Of a DNA stretch of 64,000 bases, positions 36,497 through 45,902 are shown piece after piece. Below the pieces are notes generated by a model. The model saw only the letters and a list, made by a program, of their open reading frames with translations, searched no databases and had not been told where the DNA came from. The stretch is taken from NCBI RefSeq assembly GCF_047495555.1, contig NZ_CP166866.1:868001-932000 (forward strand). The letters are read 5' to 3'. The DNA is from Methanobacterium_D sp040373355. Its GTDB lineage: Archaea > Methanobacteriota > Methanobacteria > Methanobacteriales > Methanobacteriaceae. The translations under genes and the position numbers were made by a program. The first letter of the stretch is position 1, and the number at the start of each line of letters is the position of its first letter.

Positions 36497-36808
36497 TTAT
36501 ACTCTATAAACTTTTTTATTATATACCAGATGATCCTTTAGTTCTTTATTTAAAGAACAGTAAAAAGAATTATTCAAGTTAAGTTCCTCGTATACTGGGC
36601 AATCTAATGGACATAAACATTTCCTTTCATGTATTGGACAATCACTACTTCCAGTAATGCAGTAGAGAAGTTCTCCACTTTTTGCTGTGCAAGTATTGTA
36701 TGTAGGACATGTATGGCAAATGCAATGTTCTTTTAAATCAAGGATGGCAATATTCCTTTTATCTTCATCCATTTTAGCTAATTTATCCTTTAATTCATCA
36801 TGATTCAT
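36497..36808 (-). CDS. Cys-rich DUF2769-type protein (copy 2)
   Basis: Paralogue of the downstream gene, 103 residues, with the same layout: HCICHTCPTYNTC, LYCITGSSDC, KCLCPLDCPVYEE and FYCSLN. The second cluster has an inserted residue (CPLDCP against CPTCP). Tandem duplication is evident. The Cys pairs suggest a metal or cluster site; no function is known. Confidence 0.66.
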   Translation of the reverse strand: MNHDELKDKLAKMDEDKRNIAILDLKEHCICHTCPTYNTCTAKSGELLYCITGSSDCPIHERKCLCPLDCPVYEELNLNNSFYCSLNKELKDHLVYNKKVYRV

Positions 36809-36935
36809 ATTAACTCCTGATCAAATAACTATATTATTAATTTGCAATCTAAATTTAATAAAATTTTGTAAAGAAATATTAGACATTAAAAAAGTGGGAT
36901 TTTTGGTTATAAACATAATTAAATGGGAAAATAAT

Positions 36936-37451
36936 ATGAATCAAGAATGTTTTGAGGTTTTAAGAAACCATAACTATGGCGATGTGATGGTTGAAACAGA
37001 ATATTGGTTTATTTTACTAGCCCCTGACCAGAAAAACATTGGAACATGTGTTATAGCATTAAAAAGGCATGAGGGCGATTTAGGTAATTTAAATGATAAA
37101 GAATGGAATGAATTCAGTAAAATTGTAAAAAGTTTACAATCTGCGCTTAAAAAGACTTTTAATGCAACAATGTTTAATTGGGGATGCTTGATGAATTCAT
37201 CATATCTTAAAGAACATCCGGATCCACATGTTCACTGGCATTTTATACCGAGGTATAAGAATAAAGTTGAATTCGAAGCTGTACAAAACCAAGGTTTTGT
37301 GGCCCCGAAATCAAAGATTTCGAGGAGATTAACATTTAAAGATCCCTGCTTTGGATTCAGTACAATGAAATCAAAAGAAGGAGTTCGTGAAATACCTGAA
37401 AATGTTCGAATGAAAATAATCAAAGAAATTAAGAGAAATCTTGAAATATAA
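36936..37451 (+). CDS. HIT-family protein carrying a palindromic insert
   Basis: Histidine-triad nucleotide-binding protein, 171 residues, with the catalytic triad HVHWHFIPRY at about 96-105. Residues 116-131 (VQNQGFVAPKSKISRR) are encoded by two perfect palindromes. Removing them joins VEFEA to LTFKDPCFG, which reads like the uninterrupted family sequence. The insert keeps the frame. Start at 36936 (MNQECFEVL) is the first ATG that fits the family; a GTG at 36894 would add 14 residues. Confidence 0.8.
   Translation: MNQECFEVLRNHNYGDVMVETEYWFILLAPDQKNIGTCVIALKRHEGDLGNLNDKEWNEFSKIVKSLQSALKKTFNATMFNWGCLMNSSYLKEHPDPHVHWHFIPRYKNKVEFEAVQNQGFVAPKSKISRRLTFKDPCFGFSTMKSKEGVREIPENVRMKIIKEIKRNLEI
37281..37328 (+). 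repeat. Palindromic element inserted in the HIT coding sequence
   Basis: Two adjacent inverted repeats: ACAAAACC/GGTTTTGT (37283-37300, 2-nt loop) and CGAAATC/GATTTCG (37306-37322, 3-nt loop), about 48 nt (16 codons) in all. The second half matches the fourth palindrome of the DASS leader except for a paired A-T to G-C change and small differences at the ends. Confidence 0.72.
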
Positions 37452-38843
37452 TTACTCCTTTTCATTAGATATTGATCTATTTCTACCCATTAAAAGCAGT
37501 GCAAAAATCGCTATAAAACAAACTGCTGTGTAGACTATAAAAGCAATATTAGCACTCTTTATAAATAGGGGATAATATTGAGGAATTATCTGGACATTTC
37601 CAAGATAAAATGCAAAAATCAATATAACTACAGCCATACTTAAAAGCTGCCCGCCAAAAACCATTGTAGATACAGTAGCTGATGCAACACCGTAAAATTT
37701 TTTGTTAACTGTACTCATAGCAGCATTTGTAGCTGGAGATGCAAATAAGGCCACCCCTATTCCAATAAGAATCAATCCTAATATTATAGAATAAAATGGA
37801 GTATCTTGATTTAAAAATATTAGTATAAAAAGCCCAATTGTAGTAATTAGCATTCCGGTAGATGTAAATAGTCGTGGATCATATTTGTCAGAGATTCTAC
37901 CCGCAATTGGAGATATTAGGGCCACAAAAATAGGCTGTAAAACCAATATAAGCCCAGCAGTGTTGGGGGGCAGTAATTTAAGGTATTGAAAATAAAGACT
38001 CAATAAATAATTCATAGAACTGGTTCCTACATTTATTATTAAAAGAGATAGGACTGAAATGGTAAATAAAGGATTTTTAAAGATTGATAATGTTATTAAT
38101 GGATCAGAATAACTATTTTCATATTTTAAAAAGATAAAGATAGTTAAAAGTCCAATTAAAAGTAAATATTTTCCATAGGTTTCAGTTACAATTGTTGAAA
38201 ATCCCTGTAAAAGGGTTACAATTATAATAATAAAGAGTATAGAACCAATAAAATCGAAGCGTTCTCCTTTACAACCTTTCCATTCAGACTTAATTTTAGT
38301 AAATAACAATGATAATATAAAAATCCCTATGGGAACATTAAAGATAAAAATAGTTCTCCAACCAAAGTTTTGAATTAAAAAACCACCTATTAATAATCCA
38401 CTAAAGATACCAGCATAAACTGCACCTACATATATTCCATAGGATTTACCACGCTCTTCAGGATTAAAAACTGAAGAAAGTAATGCAACTCCGGTTCCAA
38501 ATATCATGGAGCATCCAATGCCTTGTAAAAAGCTTGAAATTAGTAATAAATTACCTGAAAGAGAAACCGCCCCTAAAAATGATGAAAAGGTATAGATCAA
38601 AATACCGTAGGTGAATATTTTTTTTCTCCCATAAATATCTGCTATTCTACCGAAAGGAAGTATTAGGGCAGCATTAGCTAAAATGAAAGCAGTCGATATC
38701 CAGCTTAAAAAAACAGCATCTAATGAAAATTCAATACCAATTGGAGGTAGTGCAATACTTAATGATGTTCCCATAAATGGTATGAGGAATGCTCCAAGAG
38801 CTACAGTGATTAAAACAATATTTTTAATTTGATTGTTACTCAT
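37452..38843 (-). CDS. MFS drug/multisubstrate exporter (DHA2, 14-helix type)
   Basis: Transporter of 463 residues with about 14 helices. LPFGRIADIYGRKKIFTYG at about 60-78 is the MFS signature loop after helix 2, and GIGCSMIFGTGVALLSSVF follows. ALFASPATNAAMSTV lies in the C-terminal half. Probably proton-driven efflux of an unknown compound. It converges on the HIT gene with no gap. Confidence 0.88.
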   Translation of the reverse strand: MSNNQIKNIVLITVALGAFLIPFMGTSLSIALPPIGIEFSLDAVFLSWISTAFILANAALILPFGRIADIYGRKKIFTYGILIYTFSSFLGAVSLSGNLLLISSFLQGIGCSMIFGTGVALLSSVFNPEERGKSYGIYVGAVYAGIFSGLLIGGFLIQNFGWRTIFIFNVPIGIFILSLLFTKIKSEWKGCKGERFDFIGSILFIIIIVTLLQGFSTIVTETYGKYLLLIGLLTIFIFLKYENSYSDPLITLSIFKNPLFTISVLSLLIINVGTSSMNYLLSLYFQYLKLLPPNTAGLILVLQPIFVALISPIAGRISDKYDPRLFTSTGMLITTIGLFILIFLNQDTPFYSIILGLILIGIGVALFASPATNAAMSTVNKKFYGVASATVSTMVFGGQLLSMAVVILIFAFYLGNVQIIPQYYPLFIKSANIAFIVYTAVCFIAIFALLLMGRNRSISNEKE

Positions 38844-38930
38844 TTATTCCTCCTGATTGAATATTGGCTCTTATTTTGATTTATATAACTTAGATATCTA
38901 AAGTTAAAGTTATTTCAATTGATTTGTAAA

Positions 38931-39857
38931 TTATATCAAAAGATAGATGAAGTAAATATTAATTAAAATCCCAAAGGCAAATAAAGAAGATAATGCACGA
39001 TTAACTAAGATCATAGCATCATCCTTATTTTCTGTTCTGTTTAAATAAGCCAATAATGCAAATGTCAAAGGCACAAATGAAATTAATGAAACGATGAAGA
39101 AGTTAATTGATGAATAGATATTTGTTATGGCAATTAAACTTAAATAAATGGTAGCCAGGGCTCCAGAAATCCCTATTAATTTAAAACCGAATATACGTCC
39201 CTTTTTTACAATAATTGTTCGTTTTCCTCCCATCTTATCAACTTCCATGTCTGGTATTTGAACTGCATTGATAAAAAGAGTTTGATAAAGTATTATAGCT
39301 CCTGCAAAAATGAAAAACGGAATATCTAATGTTCCGTTTAATGCTAAATAACCCATTCCTGGAAATATAAGTCCTGTTAAAATTGTTGCAATTTCGCCTA
39401 ATCCTCTATAAGATAATTTTAAAGGTGGTGCAGCATAAAACCACGCTAATAAATTACCGAAAATAACAAATAGTAAAAAGAGGGGTGAATATGAATAAAA
39501 TGCCATAAAAAAAGCAGCGGAAATGATTGAAGCTACCATTAGTATAACTGAAAAACGTAAAGAAAACTCTCTTAAGCTGGGGTTTTCAACTAATACTCCA
39601 CTACCTCCAGAAAAAGGTGTGGGTGTGCCATGCTTATCACATTCAATATCAAAATATTCATTACTGAACTGCATTGAAAGATGGGCTAAGAAAAAAATAC
39701 CATATCCAAATATGAATTTAAATAAATTAAATTCTGCACCTAATAAAACTGCAAACAATGCTCCAAAACAAAAATATAGAAACCCTCCAAAGACAAATCG
39801 AAGTTCTGCTATTTTAATAATTTTTGGTAAGTGATCTCTGTTCATAAAATACCTCAA
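38931..39857 (-). CDS. UbiA-family prenyltransferase (copy A)
   Basis: Polytopic enzyme of 308 residues with about nine helices. The first Asp-rich motif is NEYFDIECDKHG near 66-77, and the second IPDMEVDKMGGKR near 199. The layout is MenA/UbiA-like. Methanobacteria lack quinones of the usual kind, so the acceptor is probably a lipid or another aromatic. A close paralogue lies 134 nt upstream (39992-40909). Confidence 0.86.
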   Translation of the reverse strand: MRYFMNRDHLPKIIKIAELRFVFGGFLYFCFGALFAVLLGAEFNLFKFIFGYGIFFLAHLSMQFSNEYFDIECDKHGTPTPFSGGSGVLVENPSLREFSLRFSVILMVASIISAAFFMAFYSYSPLFLLFVIFGNLLAWFYAAPPLKLSYRGLGEIATILTGLIFPGMGYLALNGTLDIPFFIFAGAIILYQTLFINAVQIPDMEVDKMGGKRTIIVKKGRIFGFKLIGISGALATIYLSLIAITNIYSSINFFIVSLISFVPLTFALLAYLNRTENKDDAMILVNRALSSLFAFGILINIYFIYLLI

Positions 39858-39991
39858 TTAACATCCTTAGTAATATTTGTTAATAATAATATTACTTCTT
39901 TACGGTAAATTAATAGGATTGTCAATTTATTATATTGAAATTAAGAAAAAGTTGTGTATTAATGTAAACTACCTATTTAAAAGTCTTTAGA

Positions 39992-40909
39992 TTATAAAAT
40001 AAGATAAATAAAGTAGCTATTTACAATAATTGCAAATATAAATAAAGAAATAAGGTTTTTATTTATAAGGTTTGTAGCATATGTTCTGTCTTCTGATTTT
40101 TTTAAATAACTCCAAATTGCAAAACTTAATGGAATAATGGAGGCTAAAGATATTAATTTAAAGTTTAAAGATTCTGGATAAACTGATATAATAGAAATAA
40201 TGAAGAAAGATAAAGTTCCGAGAACTCCAGATATTAAAATCATCTTAAATCCAAAAGCACGACCATATGATGTGATCCATGATTTTTTACCTCCATTGAT
40301 GTCACCCTCTAAATCAGGAATTTCAACGGCATTAATAAACAGCATTTGGTACAGCATTATGGGAATGGAAAATATAAAGAAATAAATGTCTAGATTTCCC
40401 ATTAAAGCGAAATAGCCAATTGCGGGCATTACAAAGCCGGATAAAATTGTTGCAACTTCTCCAAATCCGTTATATGACATTCTAATTGGGGGCGCAGTAT
40501 AGAACCATGCTAAGAAATTTGCAAAAATAATGAGTAAAAAGAAATATGCTGAAACTGAATAAACATAAATAAAAATGATTGAAAGAATTAATGATGTAAA
40601 TAATGCATTAATTCCAATCCACTTTGCATAAACCTTTAATTCAGGATTATTGACAAGTATTCCACTTCCACCAGCAAATTGTGTTGGTTTGCCGTATTTA
40701 TCTGATTCTAAATCATAATAATCGTTACTGTAGTTTAAAGAGATATGTGCAGCAAATAAAACAAAATAACCAAATATAAACTGACCTAAGTTGAAATTGG
40801 CCCCCATTAATAGGGCGAATAATGCTCCGAGGCAGAAGAATAGAAATCCACCAAAGACAAAATGTAATCGCCCTAATTTGATGATTTTAATTATCTTATC
40901 TGCATTCAT
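39992..40909 (-). CDS. UbiA-family prenyltransferase (copy B)
   Basis: Paralogue of the downstream gene, 305 residues, sharing the start (IIKLGRLHFVFGGFLFFCLG) and both Asp motifs NDYYDLESDKYG and IPDLEGDINGGKK. Both copies are intact, so duplication was probably followed by specialisation. Separate gaps (134 nt and more) suggest separate promoters. Substrate unknown. Confidence 0.86.
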   Translation of the reverse strand: MNADKIIKIIKLGRLHFVFGGFLFFCLGALFALLMGANFNLGQFIFGYFVLFAAHISLNYSNDYYDLESDKYGKPTQFAGGSGILVNNPELKVYAKWIGINALFTSLILSIIFIYVYSVSAYFFLLIIFANFLAWFYTAPPIRMSYNGFGEVATILSGFVMPAIGYFALMGNLDIYFFIFSIPIMLYQMLFINAVEIPDLEGDINGGKKSWITSYGRAFGFKMILISGVLGTLSFFIISIISVYPESLNFKLISLASIIPLSFAIWSYLKKSEDRTYATNLINKNLISLFIFAIIVNSYFIYLIL

Positions 40910-41151
40910 AAGCCTCTAATTAATATTATTTGTTGAACTCAATATTACTTTTTATGGTTAAATAATTAATATTGAATTCATATATTTAAATTAAATTTAG
41001 GGTTTATAAATTATTTTTATAGTTTTTAAAGACTATTTTGTCATTTTATTAATAATATAGTCTCTTAAAATTTTATTTTCTACTGTATTAAAAACTTATA
41101 AATAAGTATTACAACATAAGAAACTTAAAATAATAATGGGGGTAAATAGAA

Positions 41152-42396
41152 ATGGCTCAATTTAAACCTTTTGAGATGGATAGTATACCAATAGAAGCTC
41201 AATTTATGAATTGGTGTGAAATGGATACTGAACCATATGATAAATTGAATACAGATGCATATACACGTACTCGAGCTATCTTAATGAATGGAATAGAAAA
41301 TAATTCAATTTTAATGTCTCATGCAATTGAGAGAATGACAAATGACCCTGAAATTAAACGCCAAATGGCTATGATTCGTCGTGCAGATTCTAAGCAGCAA
41401 CAAATGGTAAATTGGCTTAATCCTGCAGATCAGACTGTACTTGAAACAACAATAGGTTACGAACAAGTAGCTGTAGATCTTACAGCAAATTTAGCCAAAC
41501 ATGAACCAGATTCCTATGTAAAAAGCGTACTTGACTATGCATTACTTGAAGATTTTGATCACCTCTACAGATTTGGATGCATGCTTAAAATACTGGAAGG
41601 TGAAGATCCAGAAGTTATCACGCAAAATAAGACTGAAGTTAAGCCAGGAAGACCTACCAGTATTGAACACAGACACCCTAACGAATCAATGCGAAAACAT
41701 TACGATAAAGAAGAAGCAGACATTAAAACAAAAATGAATTATCTCACTATTACTTCTGGCGAGCAGCAGACTGAACTATTCTATAAAGAACATGGATTTA
41801 TGTACTCTGATGACCTAACTCGTGAGCTATATAGTGAGATTGCAGAAATTGAAGAACAACATGTGACTCAATATGGCTTATTGGGCGATCCAAATGAGAC
41901 AATGCTTGAAAAGGCAGCACTGATGGAACTTGCTGAGGCTTACAATTATTATTCTTGCGCTCAGTCAGAATCTGATAGCAGAATGAAAGCTATGTGGGAA
42001 AGATTTGCTATGATGGAAATTACTCATTTCAATATATGTGCAGAGTTGATTATGAAACATGAAGGACGAGATATTGATGAAATCATGAAAGCAGATACGA
42101 TAAGGCCTTTAGTTCTCTTTGAACCGAATAAAAAATATATTAACAATGTATTGGAAGAACAAATTGATTTAATGCCATATAATATGGAATTTGAGCATCT
42201 TGCAGACCTTCCTGATAGCTGGTCTTCATTCATGTTCCAGAGAATGGCTAATTCGTGTAGTATGCCTTCAGAAGATGTTGTAAAAGGTGTTGAAGGCGAT
42301 TTAGCACAAAGAGAAGATGCAGACATCTACCAAAGCGTTAAACAACAAATGAATGAACGAATTGAAAGTTCAATGCAAAGCAGAGGTCCTACTTAA
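41152..42396 (+). CDS. Ferritin-like (diiron-fold) protein of unknown function
   Basis: Acidic soluble protein of 414 residues, rich in helices. Carboxylate/His pairs of the ferritin-like type recur: ANLAKHEPDS and LEDFDHLYRFG in the N-terminal half, then EIAEIEEQHVTQYG and MMEITHFNIC in the second half, spaced as in ferritin-like four-helix bundles. Met is frequent. Two bundles may be fused. GGGGGTAAATAGAA precedes the ATG. No family name comes to mind; oxygen or peroxide defence is a guess. Confidence 0.55.
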   Translation: MAQFKPFEMDSIPIEAQFMNWCEMDTEPYDKLNTDAYTRTRAILMNGIENNSILMSHAIERMTNDPEIKRQMAMIRRADSKQQQMVNWLNPADQTVLETTIGYEQVAVDLTANLAKHEPDSYVKSVLDYALLEDFDHLYRFGCMLKILEGEDPEVITQNKTEVKPGRPTSIEHRHPNESMRKHYDKEEADIKTKMNYLTITSGEQQTELFYKEHGFMYSDDLTRELYSEIAEIEEQHVTQYGLLGDPNETMLEKAALMELAEAYNYYSCAQSESDSRMKAMWERFAMMEITHFNICAELIMKHEGRDIDEIMKADTIRPLVLFEPNKKYINNVLEEQIDLMPYNMEFEHLADLPDSWSSFMFQRMANSCSMPSEDVVKGVEGDLAQREDADIYQSVKQQMNERIESSMQSRGPT

Positions 42397-42735
42397 TTCA
42401 TATTATTAAGTAAGATTTAATTTAGTTTCTACAGTTAAAACAAATAAATTTATAAAATTTTATTTTTTTAGAGAATAGTAGAATGATTTTTAATTGACTT
42501 TATTTTAAAATAAAGTAATTCTCTAGCTCATTTGCAATTAAACTAATTCTATTCTTTTAAGATTATAATTAATTAGCTTAAGCTATTTTAAATAAATTTA
42601 TAAGTTCAATCATTATTATATACGCTGTATTTTTAATTTTTCTACTAAATTAATTAATAAAATTTAACTTTTAATAAATTATATATATTTAGTATTACAT
42701 AATTTGAATAGAATAGTATTTAGGAGGTAATTAAT
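42397..42735. other. AT-rich intergenic region upstream of the gerW-like cluster
   Basis: 339 nt. A TATA-like box (TTATATATATTTAG, about 42678-42691) and AGGAGGT at 42722-42728 serve the next gene. I see nothing else. Confidence 0.5.
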
Positions 42736-43191
42736 ATGGCTGACGAAATGATGGAACATATGAGTGGAATGATCAGGACCACAGTTGACGAGCTTCTAAG
42801 AGTATTAGCAACTGATAACGTGATAGGAGAAACCATAGAAGTAGATGATAAAGTAATAATACCTATTACAAAAATAGGATTAGCATTTGGAACAGGTGCC
42901 GGAAGAGGCGGCATGATGAGAGGTCAGGAAGGTAAAGGTCACGGTACTGGTGGTGGGGCAGCAATGGAAACCAAAGCAGTTGTTGTTATACACAAAAACA
43001 TGTCTGGCCCAGAAAGTGTTGAAGTAATAACTATAGGTCCAGCAGCAACCCTAGCACATGTAATGTCAAAAGGGGGCACAATGGCTAAAAAAGCGATGGA
43101 AAAAGGAATGAAGAAAAAACCATCAATGGGTGGCCAAGGCAAAGAATCAGGTGAAATGCCTAAAGGGCCAGGATCAGAATCTCAAATGTAA
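42736..43191 (+). CDS. GerW/YtfJ-family protein
   Basis: Protein of 151 residues with the GerW/YtfJ core: TDNVIGETIEVDDKVIIPIT, then KIGLAFGTGAGRGG and a Gly-rich middle, then AVVVIHKNMSGPESVEVITI. In Bacillus the relative is a spore germination-associated protein. Its role in archaea is unknown. Strong AGGAGGT lies 7 nt before the ATG. It heads a three-gene unit with the two downstream genes. Confidence 0.85.
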   Translation: MADEMMEHMSGMIRTTVDELLRVLATDNVIGETIEVDDKVIIPITKIGLAFGTGAGRGGMMRGQEGKGHGTGGGAAMETKAVVVIHKNMSGPESVEVITIGPAATLAHVMSKGGTMAKKAMEKGMKKKPSMGGQGKESGEMPKGPGSESQM

Positions 43192-43209
43192 GTAGAGAGT
43201 TGATCTTAA

Positions 43210-43806
43210 GTGGCGTATCTTACTTGGATCGCCATAATCCTTATTATTTTATTTATTATTTTAATAGGGATTCTGGTAATTCCTTTTCAAATTTCAATGC
43301 AGTTTTACCGGGAAGGTAACATAAATAAAGGCTATTTAAAGGTTAAATGGTTTGGAATAAGAATTATTAATCGTAAAATTAGTCCAGGATCATCAAAAGA
43401 GAAAAAACAAAAAAAGGAAAATAAAAAAAGTAAATTTGATCTTAAGCAGGTTCCTAAAATGCTAGAGCTATTTGAAGAGTCTTTACCCAGTATTATGGAT
43501 ATATTTGCCGCGTTTTTAAAAGCTGTTTCTGTTAAAAAAATTTCCCTTGATTCTATTATTGGTTTTGATAGTTTTGTAGATACAGTTAAAATATGCGGCT
43601 ATTTATATTCCATTGCCCCAATGATAAATTTGATTCCTAACACATATTTCTGGATAGAACCAGATTTTCATGAGAGGCGTATAGATGGATCAGTTTTGCT
43701 TAATTTAAAATTAAAGCTTCTTCCACTTGTATCTGCGTTTTTAAAGGCATTAACAAAAAAACCGTTTAGATCTCTTTTAGGCGAACTTAGAAAGGGGAGA
43801 AGCTAA
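43210..43806 (+). CDS. DUF2953 membrane protein
   Basis: Protein of 198 residues with one N-terminal helix (about 5-28), then a basic linker (KEKKQKKENKKSK) and a soluble domain. It resembles DUF2953 proteins, which in Bacillus sit beside ytfJ. GTG start at 43210, 18 nt after the GerW-like gene. The preserved pairing across bacteria and archaea suggests a shared membrane-linked function. Confidence 0.75.
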   Translation: MAYLTWIAIILIILFIILIGILVIPFQISMQFYREGNINKGYLKVKWFGIRIINRKISPGSSKEKKQKKENKKSKFDLKQVPKMLELFEESLPSIMDIFAAFLKAVSVKKISLDSIIGFDSFVDTVKICGYLYSIAPMINLIPNTYFWIEPDFHERRIDGSVLLNLKLKLLPLVSAFLKALTKKPFRSLLGELRKGRS

Positions 43807-44189
43807 TGTTTAATATAAATCTTGAAGAGGGAAAAGAATTTTTCCAAAAAATACTGGAAAATGAAAATACAATGGCAAGAATGAATAATATTTTTCAGAA
43901 AACTCAAAAAAGGATTAATATTAAGCATAAAAGCGAAATAATCGTCGGAAAATCAATAACTGCGTACGATAAAACAATTTATCCTATAGTTGAAATGACT
44001 ACTTTTGAAGGAATACCGAAATTGAGTAATACTGAAATCACGCCTATTGCTCTTATAGTTAAAGAAGCAGATGATGGATACTTAATTTCATTTACAGAAA
44101 AAGAAAATGATCCTCAAGAGTTAATTAAGCGGATATCTGGTGAAGAAAATTCAGAAAAAGTGATAGAATTACTTAGAAAGATGATCTAA
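43806..44189 (+). CDS. Short GerW-like companion protein
   Basis: Soluble protein of 127 residues whose start overlaps the DUF2953 stop (TAATG), so it is translationally coupled. The region KSEIIVGKSITAYDKTIYPIV followed by ITPIALIVKEADDGYLISF looks like a divergent, shortened GerW/YtfJ domain without its Gly-rich loop. The assignment is tentative. Confidence 0.5.
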   Translation: MFNINLEEGKEFFQKILENENTMARMNNIFQKTQKRINIKHKSEIIVGKSITAYDKTIYPIVEMTTFEGIPKLSNTEITPIALIVKEADDGYLISFTEKENDPQELIKRISGEENSEKVIELLRKMI

Positions 44190-44236
44190 GTAATTTTTAT
44201 TTTATTCTATGTCATAATCATTTAGTTAGCTTTATA

Positions 44237-44719
44237 TTATTCCCCATTATCCTTTAAAATCTCGGTAGACCCCATATCTTCTTTTACTATGTTTAGAACT
44301 GTCTGTGTATATGTTCTTTGGACATCTCCTTCTTTTAGGAGCTCTTTTACAAATGCATCCAGTTCTGTTGTATCTTTAAACCTTGCGATTAATATGGCAT
44401 CAAATTCCCCTGTTACATCATAGATTCCAAGAACATTTTTATGGTAGGCTGTTTTAGTTTCCCAATTTCTTAAAACGCCTCCTTTTACTCTAACGCCAAT
44501 TACGGTCGTTAGCTTGTAACCGAGCTTGGAATAATCTATCTGTGGGATAAATTTCTTTATAATGCCTGCATTTGTAAATTTTTCAACTCTATTGTGAACT
44601 GTACCTACTGATATGTCTAGTTCTCTTGATATTTTCCTGTAGGACATTCTCCCATCTTCACTTAGTAAATTAAGGATCTTTCTGTCAGTTTCATCAATTT
44701 TTATTTCTTCTTCATTCAT
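44237..44719 (-). CDS. Lrp/AsnC-family transcriptional regulator
   Basis: DNA-binding regulator of 160 residues: an N-terminal winged helix (IDETDRKILNLLSEDGRMSY, ELDISVGTVHNRVEKF) and a C-terminal RAM effector domain (about 70-150, GVLRNWETKTAYHKNVLGIYD). GTGAT lies 3 nt before the ATG at 44719, which decides the start over a longer frame to 44752. Targets and effector unknown. Confidence 0.92.
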   Translation of the reverse strand: MNEEEIKIDETDRKILNLLSEDGRMSYRKISRELDISVGTVHNRVEKFTNAGIIKKFIPQIDYSKLGYKLTTVIGVRVKGGVLRNWETKTAYHKNVLGIYDVTGEFDAILIARFKDTTELDAFVKELLKEGDVQRTYTQTVLNIVKEDMGSTEILKDNGE

Positions 44720-44874
44720 GTTATCACAATAAAATTTTATAAATATGAACAATGTTTATGTATTTGCCCTTTCTTATTTAAATAGCTTGTACAATTTAAG
44801 GATGAATAATAAAGATATTGAATATTACAAATTATAGAATTAATTTCAATAAAAAAAATAAAAAAGAAATAAAA

Positions 44875-45555
44875 TTATTCGCTAGATGCGAATAGTAGTG
44901 CTAATGATCTTGCGTAGAACATTTGTGCAAATGGTGCAATTATTAGTGGAGTTATTATAATACCGATAATTAGTACATTTAAAATAGCTGCTACTATACC
45001 AATTACAATTGAAATAATTATCATTACAATATACCAGATTATATAATCTGCCCATCCAATTCTGGATATATGATCCATTATTTCACTGAATCTGAATGCT
45101 GCACCTATTTCTCCATCATAGTAAGCCATATTCACGATTGCGATTGTAGCTATTAAACCAATTATTATTGCGATAATTATACCAATAAGTGCAACTCCTC
45201 CTATTAATCCAAATGCCGCAGTACTTACTGCTACGTCTGGACCTTGCATGGTTGCAAATGGAATTATAGCTGCCCACATACCTATAATGATTATAATCGC
45301 AGGAATTATGAAATATACAAATTCTACTATAAACACTTTAAAACCATCTTTGAGCATATCACCCCATTCATCGAATTCTGGGAGCTCATCGGAACCAGCT
45401 ATGGTTGCTTTGATGATTCTTAAGAAATAGCCTAATCCAAGGAAAACTGGAATAATTAAAAAGCTTATTATTGATATTATACCTAATATAATCACTTTTT
45501 TCCAATCTTGCATTGGATATCTAATGGCATCTCCTACTATATCTCCAATGTCCAT
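44875..45555 (-). CDS. DUF4013 membrane protein
   Basis: Protein of 226 residues with six or so hydrophobic helices. The start MDIGDIVGDAIRYPMQDWKK and GSDELPEFDEWGDMLKDGFK near 53-72 are hallmarks of DUF4013, abundant in Methanobacterium. Function unknown. GGAGG lies 7 nt before the ATG; the leader begins with a palindrome. Confidence 0.8.
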   Translation of the reverse strand: MDIGDIVGDAIRYPMQDWKKVIILGIISIISFLIIPVFLGLGYFLRIIKATIAGSDELPEFDEWGDMLKDGFKVFIVEFVYFIIPAIIIIIGMWAAIIPFATMQGPDVAVSTAAFGLIGGVALIGIIIAIIIGLIATIAIVNMAYYDGEIGAAFRFSEIMDHISRIGWADYIIWYIVMIIISIVIGIVAAILNVLIIGIIITPLIIAPFAQMFYARSLALLFASSE

Positions 45556-45581
45556 ATTTTTACCTCCTTATTTTTTTATTT

Positions 45582-45622
45582 TTGGCATAAGCCAATCTTT
45601 TTTATAATCTTACTTTATATAA
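45582..45622 (-). promoter_or_regulatory. TATA box and 5'-end hairpin of the DUF4013 gene
   Basis: Minus-strand TATA box TTTATATAAA (45622-45613) predicts a start near 45593, where a perfect palindrome TTGGC-TTAT-GCCAA (45595-45582) begins. Same arrangement as at the TRAM gene. Confidence 0.45.
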
Positions 45623-45902
45623 ATTCTTTACTAAAAAAGAGGCAATAAATCTAGTAATTAAGCGTATTATTAATTCAAGGGCTTTTAATAATGATTATGA
45701 GCTTTTTTTATAAAGATAATATTTTATACTTATGATATATTTGGGATAAAATATAATTACTAGAATGTATAATGGTATTTAACGATCTTAAATTCAAATA
45801 TTATCAAGATAATATAGAATTAAATCAACATTTAACTAAAAATACTTATATAATTAACATTATGGAAAAAAATAACACCTTTAACGGTGTATAGGTGAAT
45901 AA
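45623..45902. other. AT-rich divergent intergenic region
   Basis: Spacer between the DUF4013 gene and the exported protein gene. A short inverted repeat ACACC/GGTGT (45876-45891) precedes the plus-strand start, with GGTGAA 4 nt before that ATG. Nothing else seen. Confidence 0.4.
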
